A stretch of DNA of 64,000 nt from Polytrichum commune (taxonomy: Eukaryota; Streptophyta; Polytrichopsida; Polytrichales; Polytrichaceae), in the NCBI GenBank assembly GCA_950295325.1, contig OX485807.1, forward strand, positions 24,027,666 through 24,091,665, read 5' to 3'. The notes beneath the pieces were generated by a model, which worked only from the letters and a program-made list of their open reading frames with translations, was not told the DNA's origin and searched no databases. Within the stretch, counting starts at the first letter, position 1, and each line of letters starts with the position of its first letter. Made by a program: the position numbers and the translations under genes. Of this stretch, positions 21,591-33,659 are shown in pieces.

Positions 21591-22604
21591 ATGTGGTATA
21601 GGTTGGGAAAGGGCCACGTTCTCACTCCAACCTCAACCATGACCTTAAAACGTAAGGGGGCTATTTGAGGCTGGGGTTAAGGTTGAAGGGTGGTGAAGTT
21701 GGAAACCTCAACCTACATTGTCACCCATTACTGAGATGTTAAAGGGTATTGAGGCCATGACTGAGGTCAAGATGGGACTGTGGCCATTCCCCAACCTATA
21801 AATATTGTCGTCCAATATTTAGGTTTTGATGTTGGGTGGAGGATATGATTGTGATTGGCGCACTCTTGCTCTTTAACATCAGATTGATATAATGCTATTA
21901 TAATTAGAGTGTTAGTACAAACTTAAGATATGGATATTAGATCCCACTCTAATGATTTTGGGCCACACTAGTTTAACCATACTCATAATAAGCATTGTGT
22001 TCAAGATCATTAGGTTACACACACAATCCCTTAACATGTAGTTTATGCCAACTTATTCAAAGTTTTACGCACTAATCATTGCCCACACTATTAACCGCAA
22101 AGAGCTACAAGCAGTTATTCTTCACATTCTCGGTACATGGCACATGTTCGTGACATGTGCATTGGATCGAGTGTTTTTTTATACAATAAGTTCACATAGA
22201 AACAAAATTTTAATCCACATATATACTATATATGCTCTCCCATCCGATCATGAGGAGTTCCAAATTTGTGGGGTTTTGAATATGCTAACGTACTTACACC
22301 AAGCGTGTGAACTATGTCAACACATCGGAAGGTTACGCAACCATCACTTGATAAAGTAAGGAATATTATGTGCCTCCTTGGAATGGTTCAAGGACTCGCG
22401 GTATATATAGTTATCATGTGTATAAAGGGTAAGAAGGAATAAGTATGAGGGGTGGGGCATGCTACATATTGATGATGCACACAACTTGACGTTGTGGAGG
22501 TAAGGCGGAATATTAACCGTATCATCTTACACTTGGATTTTGATCTTGGAAGTCCATAGGCTAGTAGTGGTGTGTTTCCTAGGGTTTTCTAACTTGCGGC
22601 CAAG
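21591..22604. other. No recognised gene
   Basis: A 104-codon frame at 22045-22359 (+) starts MPTYSKFYALIIAHTINRK but shows no known domain, and neighbouring sequence gives no sign of exons. Confidence 0.4.
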
Positions 22605-22860
22605 GTTAGATGGAGAGAAGGAATTATCCTCTATGAATGTCCCTCTCATATATCCAACATAAAAAAATTGACCCCCTATAGGTTTGTTGTCGATTCATTT
22701 CAATTGACATGTATTGAGCAAACTAACTTGGGATTTTTAGAGCTAATTCCAGTGTCAGATTAAGTAAATAGATAACTTTTTGGACTCCCTACTATTTTAG
22801 AGTTTTTATGTCAGGTCAATGAGAGGTATGCTTGTGTACAATAAATCCTTCTCTCTGAGC
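22605..22860. repeat. Family G inverted-end repeat, copy 2
   Basis: Homologous to 16955-17215. Inverted arms share CCTCTCAT and CAACATAAAAA-like words at both ends. Confidence 0.6.
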
Positions 22861-23759
22861 TAAACACCCGATTCTTTGAGTTGGTGCCCTACCAACATTA
22901 TTCAAGGTGAAAACACATTCAATGCCATCATAGCATGTAGATCTCCTTTGTAGGACTTGACTTTGGAATTAGCGCCATAGTTCCCAAATTAGTCTCGAGG
23001 GACCTACTTGAGATATATCGTAGATCTATATCTATGGGGGGGGGGGGGCAAGATTTTTACTAGACCTTCTTTACCGAGGTAATAGTGATGGGCCCCCTCA
23101 AACAAGTGGGTGTTTAGCCCTGGCCATGGCCAAGGTGGCTCTCTCGAATTTTTCATGAGTGTATTGTTAGTGCATTATTTTCTTGCACAAACTAAGGTTG
23201 GGTTTATACTAGGGTCCAATACCAAAGGCCCTCCAATATCAAGCAATCCTATCGGTCAAGAGCACAAAATTAGACCCCAAGGAGTTTGCGCTAGGGTTCA
23301 GATCCAAGGTATAACCTAATGTGAAATGAAGTGGTGCTAATGTGGCAACATTTTCATGCCAAATCTCAATAACATACTCCTAGTTTGGAAAACCAATATT
23401 GAGTCTGAAAGCAAGGTCCATTAATCCTTTTGGATCTCAACTTTCTTGATCCCACATACCGTAATGTAAACTCACCTTATGGTGACTGCAAACTAGAATG
23501 AACACGTTTTTTTTTAACAAAACATTCATGGATTCATTGATCAATGGAATCCAACAATACAAAATCCATCTATTACCGATAACTTACAACAAACTCAACC
23601 AACGGCAAACCTTGTCCCTATTATGACTGTCATGTGCAAATATGTAGCTTAATTCTTGTTTGTACACTTGGTAATTCATCAGGGACAAGGGAAGTGTTAA
23701 ACTTATTACAATGTTATGATTCTTCGTATGACTATCCACATAACATTACACAACTCCGT
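22861..23759. other. No recognised gene; 13-G run
   Basis: A run of 13 G lies at 23036-23048. No coding signal is recognised. Confidence 0.45.
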
Positions 23760-24000
23760 GATTGCATTCCATTGGACCATGTATCACATGAGCATACATT
23801 TCTCTTTAATTTTGAGATTCTCCGTTTATGGGCAGCATGAATGTTGTGTACTATGAGCTTTTCGACAAGCAGTTCGTTGTGAAGTATCAAAGTTTTTTGA
23901 CCGCCACCTCTTTCTTTGAAAAGAGACCATTGTGTAGTTTCTTCGCAATGGTATGCAAAAACATATGGGTTCGTGGTAGACTAGACTTATTTAATGTAAC
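23760..24000 (+). repeat. Family J repeat, copy 1
   Basis: Similar to 53935-54185 in the same orientation (shared order: GATTCTCC, ATGGGCAGCA/ATAGGCAGCA, GTTTTTTGACCGC/GTTTTTTAACTGC, GAAAAGAGACCAT/GAAAGAAACCAT). Short frames here look partly protein-like but match no family I know. Confidence 0.5.
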
Positions 24001-24130
24001 TTATTTGGGAGCCATATGGAGATGGGAAAGGATTAAATTAAACCTAGCTAGCTAGTGCTCGAGGGCGGAGCCGGGTACCTTACTTTCCGTGGGCAGTGGG
24101 TCCATTGCATTGAGGTGCGTGTTTTGAGCT

Positions 24131-24880
24131 ACTGTGGTTATAGATGGAACCGGTTGAGTGTTTGAGAAATTTACCACTTCTAGGTCAAAGACTTGTGGGA
24201 AAAACTAACATACCCATCGTTTTAGAGGGAGGAATATATGGAACATGCCTCCAATTAAAGAAGGAGGAAATCCAAAAGATCATACTCCCTCCGTCCCAAA
24301 ATGATTGTCCTATCTCCCGGGTCTTTTTGTTTCAAAACGATTGTCTGGTTTATCTGCCCAGCTAGAGATTTGAGGCTCAAAGTCAAATATTTCCGTGCCA
24401 AACTTTCATCATGAAGATGTCTTTTGACACCGCAACTTCGGGGGGGGGGGGGGTGTTTCAAAGCAGTTGATGTTTTATATTTTAAGATTTATACTTACAG
24501 CTACTCAGCGGACCTTAATATTGCCAAAGTTAGGAACACGGGCGGTCGCTTTGGGACGGAGGGAGTACGTACCATGTAACCGGTTGGACTTGGGAACACT
24601 AGGATCTCAACTGGTTATGCCCAAAAATCTCATAATGTCCAGGGAGATACTTTGACGTAATCAGTTGAGATCCGAGTGTTTCCAAGCCTAATTAAGTTAA
24701 CCGGTGACATGTTGTGATCTTTCGGTTTTCCTTCATTAATTGGAGGCATATTCCATATATTCCTTTAAAATGATGGGTAGTTTTGGCTGAAGTCTTGACC
24801 TGCAAGTGGTAAATTTCTCAAACACTCAAGCGGTTCCATTTGTAATCACAGTGGCGGTCGCTTCTCCCCTTCATTGGGCT
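24131..24880. repeat. Family A repeat, copy 2 (two arms tail to tail)
   Basis: A + arm (24135 onward, interrupted by a nested MITE, to about 24640) is followed by a - arm (about 24645-24880). The same AACCGGTT-rich arm is seen at 9.25-9.73 kb, but here the arm order is reversed, so the outer ends of one copy correspond to the centre of the other. Confidence 0.65.
24285..24565. mobile_element. Stowaway-like MITE nested in family A
   Basis: Perfect 16-bp inverted ends CTCCCTCCGTCCCAAA flanked by TA at 24283-24284 and 24566-24567 define a 281-bp element. The CTCCCTCCGTCCC end is the classical Stowaway (Tc1/mariner) terminus widespread in flowering plants. It splits a family A arm and so is younger than it. 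It contains a run of 14 G at 24440-24453. Confidence 0.9.
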
Positions 24881-24924
24881 AAGTTGCAATAGAAAAGTAG
24901 GTGGGCTATGAGATTGAGAAAATT

Positions 24925-25705
24925 GAGTGTTGTTCTCTCTCTTTAGTATATATGACACGTTTGGGAAACACAAAAAGTCATACAATCAAGGTGTCGTCTT
25001 CTCATTAATATGACAAACGGCGAAAAGTTGTCATACTATCGAGGGAATACAAAAACGTAAGTAATATGAGCTTTAAAATATATACAACGAGTTTAAGTAA
25101 TATAGATGGTATGAAATAATAAGTCATAACTTCAAATAAATACAAATATTCTCAAAAACTCTTGAAATAAGAGTTCAAAGATCTCTGGTGTTGCCTACCC
25201 AAGTTAGCAACTGTCATCTCATCTAAATTCCCTACTAACCTTTAAAATTGAATAGTTTCATTAACATCAAAATATTAAGAGTTCTCTAATAAGAAACTAG
25301 ACAACAATGATGCATGACGTTTAGGATCAAGGTATTGGTGATACTACATCACACGTGTACAAGGCGACATACGAGGCAGGAGGCCACTCTAACCCTAACC
25401 ATGTCCATTCTACACTAGTCACCCTGATTATCATTAAGCTCCCAATGATAACTCAAGTTCCCAAATAGTTCCCAAGTGAAAATGGATGTATTTTAGATGT
25501 ACATAACATAGATGAAAAGAATCGTAGCATTAAGTACCTCTTTAATATGACAAAATGAGGGAGATTCTAAATGTCACATTATCGAGTGTCATAGTCACAT
25601 AAAAGAGGGAGTTTTGGACTAGAAAGTTGGGTCTTGGAAAAAATGTGTCGTAATATTGAGGGTGTCGTATAAATTAACGAGTGTCGTATTAATGAGGTTC
25701 GACTG
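24925..25705 (-). mobile_element. Internal-deletion derivative of the pogo/Tigger-like element
   Basis: Read on the - strand this is a shortened copy of the element at 61.5-63.07 kb. It shares the block just after the assembly gap there (GACTAGTGTAGAATGGACAT-like) and the block from GCATCATTG to the 3' end (GTAGGGAATTTA, GTTGCTAACTTGGGTAGGCA), but the transposase core between them is missing. The right end reads CAGTCGAACCTCATTAATAC on the - strand. The left end is TCTCTCTTTAGTATATATGA. Both follow the pattern CAGT..CTC.TTA.TA.GACAC. Confidence 0.75.
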
Positions 25706-25825
25706 CACATCCATACATACTTCTACCGCGGACCCACCACATGATGGGCCTACAATGCCAAGACCGGGCCCACTCCAACGGGTGGGTCTCCACCACAAGC
25801 TTATTATTAGTTTGCCATCTCTTAT

Positions 25826-25970
25826 CCAACCGCTCATGCCCCAATCACACCAAACTTTCCATCCGGTTCCGGCCGTGAAATTCCTGGGGATTATGTTCAG
25901 AAATAGATGTTGGCCCACCACTTTTCACACTATTGCATCCGGAGATGTTGATAGATGGTGCCAGAAGTGG
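25826..25970 (+). repeat. Family I repeat, copy 1
   Basis: Similar to 54376-54515 (shared CTCATGCCCC, ATCACACCAAACTTTC, TTTCACACTATT, CCGGAGATG). In this copy the word GCCCACCAC stands where the other has a 13-C run. Confidence 0.6.
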
Positions 25971-26011
25971 TTGGTGTGATCGGCCCCTGATCGAACCCAA
26001 CATACACAGAG

Positions 26012-26219
26012 TATCCCAATTAGTGTGAGTTGCTATTCGGAGTTACACAATGCAATTAACAACGTCTTACTCAAACGTTCGGTTTTACTCATGAAAGTTC
26101 AATAGGTTATTCAGATATTATGGAATGTAAATGACATCGTTTGGTAAAATATTACATTCTCAATTGAATAGTTTGTAGCATCGTGTAGCTTTGAATAGTA
26201 ACACACACGAATTGGGATA
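26012..26219. mobile_element. Short MITE with TATCCCAATT ends
   Basis: Inverted ends TATCCCAATTAGTGTG (left) and, on the complement of the right, TATCCCAATTCGTGTGTG. These ends match one end of family D, so it may be a shortened relative. The target duplication is unclear. Confidence 0.6.
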
Positions 26220-26665
26220 AAGAGTCGTAGTCAATGCATTGGACCCACTTGTACTCCCATTTGTACGCATGTGCCTAACTTATTGTACATGGCGCTACAC
26301 GACCTATTCCATTCGTTTTGGACACTTTCTAAGAAAGGTTGAGAGAGTATTGTTTGAAGCGCCATTGGTACATGCATATTGCAAAGCAAGTGTTTGAGGG
26401 GAAAAAACGAAAAGCATAATATATGATGGACCAAGTCAAAACATCACCCTAGTTGTGTTTTTTGCGTCATTTGTTACAAATAAAACAATGTACATGTAAC
26501 AAAAACGTGGTTGCAACAAGAGAGAGAGAGATCACAACTATGACACTGCTTAAAGGTTTTTACCAAGGTATTCCTTATGACATGCACATGTGTGTTTTTA
26601 CCAAACCCACACCACACTTTTGAGAACGAAAGCCTGATGCAATGAACAGAGAGAATCAACTGCTA

Positions 26666-26686
26666 CACTAAATATGATATTTAGTG
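26666..26686. repeat. Perfect CACTAAATAT palindrome
   Basis: CACTAAATAT, one base, ATATTTAGTG. The same palindrome occurs at 12137-12157 and, with one difference, at 28999-29019. Confidence 0.7.
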
Positions 26687-27244
26687 TCATTTACAATTTG
26701 GATTTACGTAGTGCTATATCTTTTTATTGTTGATGTAATTTTTACCAAGTGAAGTTGTTAACGTTCTATAATGTTCACACTACCAATTTAATAATTTTTG
26801 GTAAAATATGAGATATACAATTTATATATATAGCATTGGGTAATTGTAAGATTGTGTACTAAGAACTTGGTCTATGTCCTTAATACATTCTCAGTCCTCA
26901 AGTGGAATTGTGTCCAACTAGAGAGAGTTGGTACATGAAACAAAGTACCATGTTCAAGAACAACTTTTATGATCTGGACATTTTGTGCAAAAAGATATGA
27001 ACGAATTTCAACAAGCATTTTCAAAAAGCGAAGAGGTTTGAAAAGAAAATGTGTTATGAGCATATTTTTGGAGCTTGTTGTGCTAAGAAAACTTAGACAA
27101 TCAAATATAGTGCCACCTTCAACAACAAAAAAAATGCAATTTTGAAGTTTTTATACAAAAGTTACAGACAAATACATACAAGAAGACGACCGGGGCTTCA
27201 TCTCTCAAGTTTACATATCCCACATAGATTGTGAACACCTCATG
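26687..27244. other. No recognised gene
   Basis: AT-rich sequence without a domain or clear repeat match. Confidence 0.4.
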
Positions 27245-27530
27245 GGAAGGGCTTATAAGGTAGATGAGGCTAATTTGGTTAGGTTCCTTAATTGTACACC
27301 TATTTTTGGCTCCTAATGGGCAACATAATCGCTTTAATTCAATGGGTGAGTAAACATGATGATTTAGCCACCGGCTTGATGAAATTTGGGTTAGTTACCT
27401 TTAGTTTAACTACACCCGCCGCCCTCCATAATAAGGAGTGCTATCCACTGAGCTATGACACACTTGATTTTGTGGCTGAGGTGGGCAATTAAGGAGGCGG
27501 CATGCGGTTGTGAGGTGCCAACTAGCTCGT
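27245..27530 (-). repeat. Family K repeat with tRNA-like segment, copy 1
   Basis: On the - strand it matches 46450-46735 (+). It contains TAGCTCAGTGG, an exact RNA polymerase III box A / D-arm, followed by an anticodon-arm-like CTCC TTATTAT GGAG. The TPsiC arm is degenerate (GGGTGTAGTTAAAC). It is a tRNA-derived repeat, not a tRNA gene. Confidence 0.55.
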
Positions 27531-28998
27531 ATCGTGGATATTCTATAATGGAAAAAACAATTCAACAACATTTTATTTACATGTGATTGCTTTAGAGACA
27601 TGACACAACCAATATTGGCATTGAACTTGGTTTTCAATGGCAAATGACCCATGTTGAATCTACTAATGATGTTGTCCACTTACACAATATTGAACAATAA
27701 AAGAGTTCCCCTCCCCTATAACCCCACATTGGGAGGTACAAAGTCTTTGAGTTTAGAGCCTAGATCAACACCTTCCTCAACTCTTATTTCAAAGATTTCG
27801 GATTCTTTGGTCTTGATTCACAATTGCTAACATATTCGAGCTTCTAGTGCTTGAATCCATCGGTTGGATGATTCCACAAAGTTAGAGGTGTCCACATTAG
27901 CTCATCTACCTTATACTAAAACATATTGGTAATGAAATGTGTAATGTGAGCCCCTCATATGTGTTGATTGGGTATGTGTGAACCAACCGGAATTATGAAA
28001 TAGTCATAAGATAAGTGACGAAAATATTTTGTAGTGCCATACCAACTTTTGGCACTTTGGATAAATATTTGACATAGTTGTGTTGGACCAGCTATCAACC
28101 TAAGGTATGGTTGTGATGGATGCCTATCTAGGGCATGGGGTGGTTGTTACACCCACCACATAATACCCATCCCTATGCGATGGGCTCTCCCATTTGTTTC
28201 TTGTGCTCAAGTAATGGCGTTGACATGTTACGGCAAATTGCCTTTGAAAATCGTGTTTGGGTGAGCACTAGGGTTTGTTGGAAACCAAATGCTCACCAAC
28301 AACTCGAGTGCTCACCCCAACACATCAGGGGATGGGAAGGTTGGGCATTGTACCCAAACATGGCCTCATGTTGTTGCACTTGAATACCAACAATCTTCAA
28401 TGCAAATGTTAGTCCCCCTCTTGTGTAAGGTTGGTCCCAACCTTCACCGGTCATACAATGGGAAGATTTGGCCAATCAAGCATCCACTTTTTCTTGCTAC
28501 CCTTCACATAACAATTGATGTCATCTGCACAAAACCAAAAATCTGAAGGCATGTTGTTGTTGGAATAGAACTTCAAACATCAGTAGGTTGGTGCGGGTGT
28601 GCCATGTTTACTCTTCCCAACTTTGGCCTTGCATGCATACCCTATGTTAGCTTGCAATGCTTGACCCATTTTTTTCTACGAGTAAGGCAATCTAAAAACA
28701 TGGCACTGTGATTATGGACACTCTAGCTCCAACACTTTAGAGGTGTGAAACACCACATTCTCATCATGTTGAAATGACTCCTCAATGCAAGCCTTGGTCA
28801 ACCTCATGGGTTGGGCAAAGAAAGGAGAAGTTCACATTATCTGGACAATGAGAATCACACTTAAAACTGGGAGGCAAGTCTAGTTTCCTCTTGATTGATT
28901 TGGACATTTTAGACCCTTCCAACACACATATCTTTGCATTTAGATCCTCAACACCATGATATGACCTCATTGCCTCTGCAAACATCTTGGGCTCACTA
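27531..28998. other. No recognised gene
   Basis: Several short frames occur, such as 28782-28985 (-), whose product starts MFAEAMRSYHGVEDLNAK and looks protein-like. None carries a known domain and no exon structure can be made out. Confidence 0.4.
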
Positions 28999-29297
28999 CA
29001 CTAAATAGGATATTTAGTGTTTGATTATATTTAGTGTTGTTACCACCCTACCATGCTCAACACTAATTTTCAATTCCTTGACAAAATTAGTGTTACTAGG
29101 CATAGATGTGTTGCTACCTTCCCTACTGCCACCTCCCTTATTATATCATTTTTTTTCATATCCTTACTAGCACTAAATTCAAACACGTAACTTCCACATA
29201 TTACCATAGTTGATATTTAGTGTTTGAGTTTACATTAAATGTTACTTACTTTCATAGGGTTATTGATATCTAGTGTATCAAACTATCTTATTTAGTG
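28999..29297. mobile_element. CACTA-ended MITE, family E copy 2
   Basis: It begins CACTAAATAGGATATTTAGT and ends ATCTTATTTAGTG, so both ends read CACTAAATA.GATA inward. Related pieces lie at 12000-12157 and 53290-53640. CACTA ends suggest a non-autonomous CACTA derivative, but a matching 3-bp target duplication is not seen. Confidence 0.6.
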
Positions 29298-30032
29298 TAA
29301 TGTGTGTTGCAACTTTAAGTTTCAATGACACTTGGTTGGACCTTTCCTTGAAGAGCCCCCTTTAAGCCACAAAAAACAATTCCAGATTTGCATGAATGCC
29401 TAGATCATGTCAAACCGTTGCCTCATATAGGCATGTCATATTGCTCCACGAGTGTTGTAGGAGTGACATGATTTCATAAACTTGCTCATGTGAGTGGACT
29501 ATCTAAGCCTTTTTTTTTTCTTTTTTTTTTGCATTTACAGTTCTATATATAGGCCTGCCTTTATCCTTGCGGGTAGCCTGTGGGCAGATTGCAAAGTTGT
29601 GAAAAATTTCACAACTGCCCGTAAAAAGTTCTCTAGGTGTGCATGTGGAAAAAATTCCTTTAGGTTTGCACCAAATTGTTGCTTTTTAAAGCTATTTCAA
29701 GATATTCCAAAGTATCCTTAGATGTTCGAAATGTTGGGTGTTGGTGACAAGCCAAATTCTCTATACAACTTTCAACCTGATTCCAAGTTTTAATATGAGA
29801 AAAAAAAAAAAAAAAAAAAAAACCCTCCATGTAGCTCTGAACGATTGACTGAGTCACCCGACCTTAAAGGTTTGGGACTTTAACATAGTGAAAGAAATAT
29901 GTATAATCAATGCCATTGGCTAACTTGTTTCCACTAATGAGAATTGAACCCTAATGGCCCCACAAGGAAGGTTCCATGTCCCTCATGAATTGCATGATAA
30001 TGAACTTGAAAAGAGGAACACAAATGCCTATG
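29298..30032. other. No recognised gene; poly-T and poly-A runs
   Basis: T-rich runs lie at 29511-29530 and an A run of about 22 at 29801-29821. No domain is visible. Confidence 0.45.
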
Positions 30033-30034
30033 TA

Positions 30035-30477
30035 AGGTAGAAATACCATAAACCGTGAAAATAAGGTGATTTGCCATGAAGGTATGGTCTTAAAACCATG
30101 AGATAATTTTCCAAGATAGAAGAGAAGGATTCATGAAGAATGCAAGTTGTATCATATTTTTATTCCTTTTAAAAAAATTCTACAATTTTTCGACGTGGAA
30201 AGTTTGTCAAATCCCCTACTTGTTCACTAGATTTTCCTTAAACAGAACATGGTAATGGTCATTTCCACACAGAACATCACCTAAATTGGTTAACTCATGA
30301 GTGCATTAGACTGTGATTGATGATAGTCAAACATGATTAAATCTGGCTAAAATGATTGTACGCACATATCAAGCTACTCGCCTTGCAATTATTGGTTTCA
30401 GAATTGGCACTTCACTATTCTAACGGATGTCTATTGCACGGGTAGAGGGTAGTTCACGGTTTATGGTATTTCTACCT
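30035..30477 (-). mobile_element. TA-target MITE, family C copy 1 (443 bp)
   Basis: Perfect inverted ends of about 25 bp starting AGGTAGAAATACCATAAACC are flanked by TA at 30033-30034 and 30478-30479. Sister copies lie at 55546-55973 and 58240-58695 in the opposite orientation. Confidence 0.9.
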
Positions 30478-30479
30478 TA

Positions 30480-31180
30480 GCAAACTTTTGTTTTCGAAGC
30501 AGATCGCAAAGCTCACAGGTTCCTCCGTATGTATGACGATATTGTTACTACATGAAATCAACCTCTCAGATATCATGTGCATTTACTAGTAGTCCACAAA
30601 TGCTTTGGTATCAAAGACTTCAAGATCATCAATCTATCCATTTCCTCCCATCAAAATCATTGGAGAAATGAAAGAAAGGTCTAGATTGAGGTGGGATCGT
30701 GGAGATGGCCATGTTGGGCTTTGATCTAGCTTGGGTCTAGTACCCAACTATGTTGTGTTGGTTATAGGCAACGAAGGTGGGGGTCCTCATCATATGCAAG
30801 GTCGTCATGCACGGGGCCTATGCTCGGGGGGTTCACTCCCTCTTATATTTTGCATACACGTGCGTTCGGGACCTATTTATTGGGGGGGGGGGTTATTTAC
30901 CTTGCAGAAAAATATTATAAGGTGATGATATTTTACATGTAAAGAACCTGAAAATATTATATGTAATGGTATTTTACATGTAAACATGTTTCACTATTTT
31001 AAAATCCCCTATTTTACATGTACATTTTTTACAAAATTTATCTACAATGAATATATTGGACCCTATTTTTTATCGCACGTTGTTCTACGATTTTTGCTAG
31101 TGAACCCCCCGAGGGCCTATGGATCGGTTTAACGAAGTTAATGGTTTTGATTTTGAATATTCATCAATTAAGGCTAATTT
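30480..31180. other. No recognised gene; 11-G run
   Basis: A run of 11 G lies at 30882-30892. Two short segments repeat TTTTACATGTA words near 30930-31025. Confidence 0.45.
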
Positions 31181-32065
<885 letters not shown>

Positions 32066-32742
32066 ATTGATCCTTGTCTACATGAATGGACTAAACCCTA
32101 ATCATCCAACGTAATCAAGTCTAATCAAGTAAACCTTGAACCCCAATCGGGTCATCAACCTAATCAAGCAATCACCCTCGGAAAGCACCCCCTAAATCCT
32201 AATTAACGCAACCCATCACACTAAACCCTCAAATCGAATGGATCAAACCTTGTTGCTACTATTGTTGCGAACAACATGCGATTGAGAGACGAGCCAGGGC
32301 CTAGGACAATGTCAGGCTAGGTTGAACTTCGCTGCCTTGCTATGTGCAAGCGCCTCACTACGTGTGGGACCCAGAACCTACACCAAACCAAAATAGCACC
32401 AATCCCCTCTTCCTCTTCACCTGGAAACTTTTATGATAAGCTCACAAAGGGGGTGGGGAGGGCAAACCAACCCATACAGTAATTTCTTGTTGGATGACTC
32501 CAACCCTACTTCCAAGGAACCAGTGTACAAGTTGGTCCCCATTGCATGCCCAATACCTACCCCATAGTTTTCGGTGAACTCTAATAACCCAACACAATGA
32601 AATGAAAACCTTTGTGTGGAAGGAAGGAAAATGCTTCCCTCCCACAAGAAAATTGCTCTAAAATACATGATTGGGAGCACACATGGGAAATGTTTGGGAA
32701 GTAGCGGTGTAAAATAGGCCGCATCAAGGCCCGATCAACTGG
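32066..32742. other. No recognised gene
   Basis: No domain visible. Frames at 32417-32680 (-) overlap one another and look like chance. Confidence 0.4.
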
Positions 32743-33459
32743 GGCGGACATTAAGTTCGCCCCTACGAACTACGAATTAATTAATTAATTAATTAACTGA
32801 AATGAATGACTGGAATGAATTGGTTCATTTAATTACTGGAATTAATTATATTTAATTATATTAATTAAAAATTGTAATTAATTAGTCTTACTTAATTTGG
32901 TAAGCATACTTTTCTGATTTATTTGGGCTTAACTAGGATTAATCCGAATTGATTAGACTTAATGACATTACATCACACTTAATTGGTTTGAATGTGTATG
33001 AATACTTGTGAAAGTAGGCGGTGTTACTAAAATTTTATAAAATATACATACTACACCAGCACACTAAATTTAAGTGTCATTTTAGAATGACAAAGACAAT
33101 TTCAAATGGTAAGTCATAAAAATTATAACCTCAATGTCAATGAGGATTTTGTAATTTTATTTGACCTCCAAGTTAATTACGTGCTTCATTGATGGTTTCA
33201 TTTCCAGAATGAAATCCCAATGAATTGCTTATTTACAAATTGAAAATGCACATATATATTGGATTTTAGACCTTGAAGACGAAGTGCACTCAATATGGGA
33301 TTTGTAGTCAAACGGCCTTCAAGAATGCAAGGGCAATATTTTTTTCGAAGTTGGGCGGGACGGGCAGCAGTTTTCGGTCGGGTTCAAAATTTTCCCTGGA
33401 GGCTGCCCCGCCCGGATCTGACACCCCCATAGTTCGTAGGGGCGAACTTAATGTCCGCC
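32743..33459. mobile_element. Mutator-type non-autonomous element (717 bp)
   Basis: Near-perfect inverted ends of about 30 bp starting GGCGGACATTAAGTTCGCCC are flanked by 9-bp repeats ATCAACTGG (32734-32742) and ATCGACTGG (33460-33468), one difference. The interior is very AT-rich with an ATTA tandem run near 32775. The 9-bp target duplication indicates the Mutator superfamily. Confidence 0.8.
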
Positions 33460-33659
33460 ATCGACTGGGGCGCCAATGGGAAAGCCAGCGGGACACGACA
33501 CGGCACTCCCAGGCAGGAGCTTATCATAAAGGAGGCGAGTCGCAAGGGACAAGGAAAGTGTCTTCGGACCTTCCTGACGCTGGCAACAGGGCGGCACAGG
33601 CTCACGGACTGCGGATGATGCTCCTCTTCCCCTGTCGTCGTCACTTGTGGTCACGGCAT

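Noticed and set aside
28782-28985. Possible gene fragment starting MFAEAMRSYHGVEDL
   Set aside because: No recognisable family and adjacent frames are full of stops.
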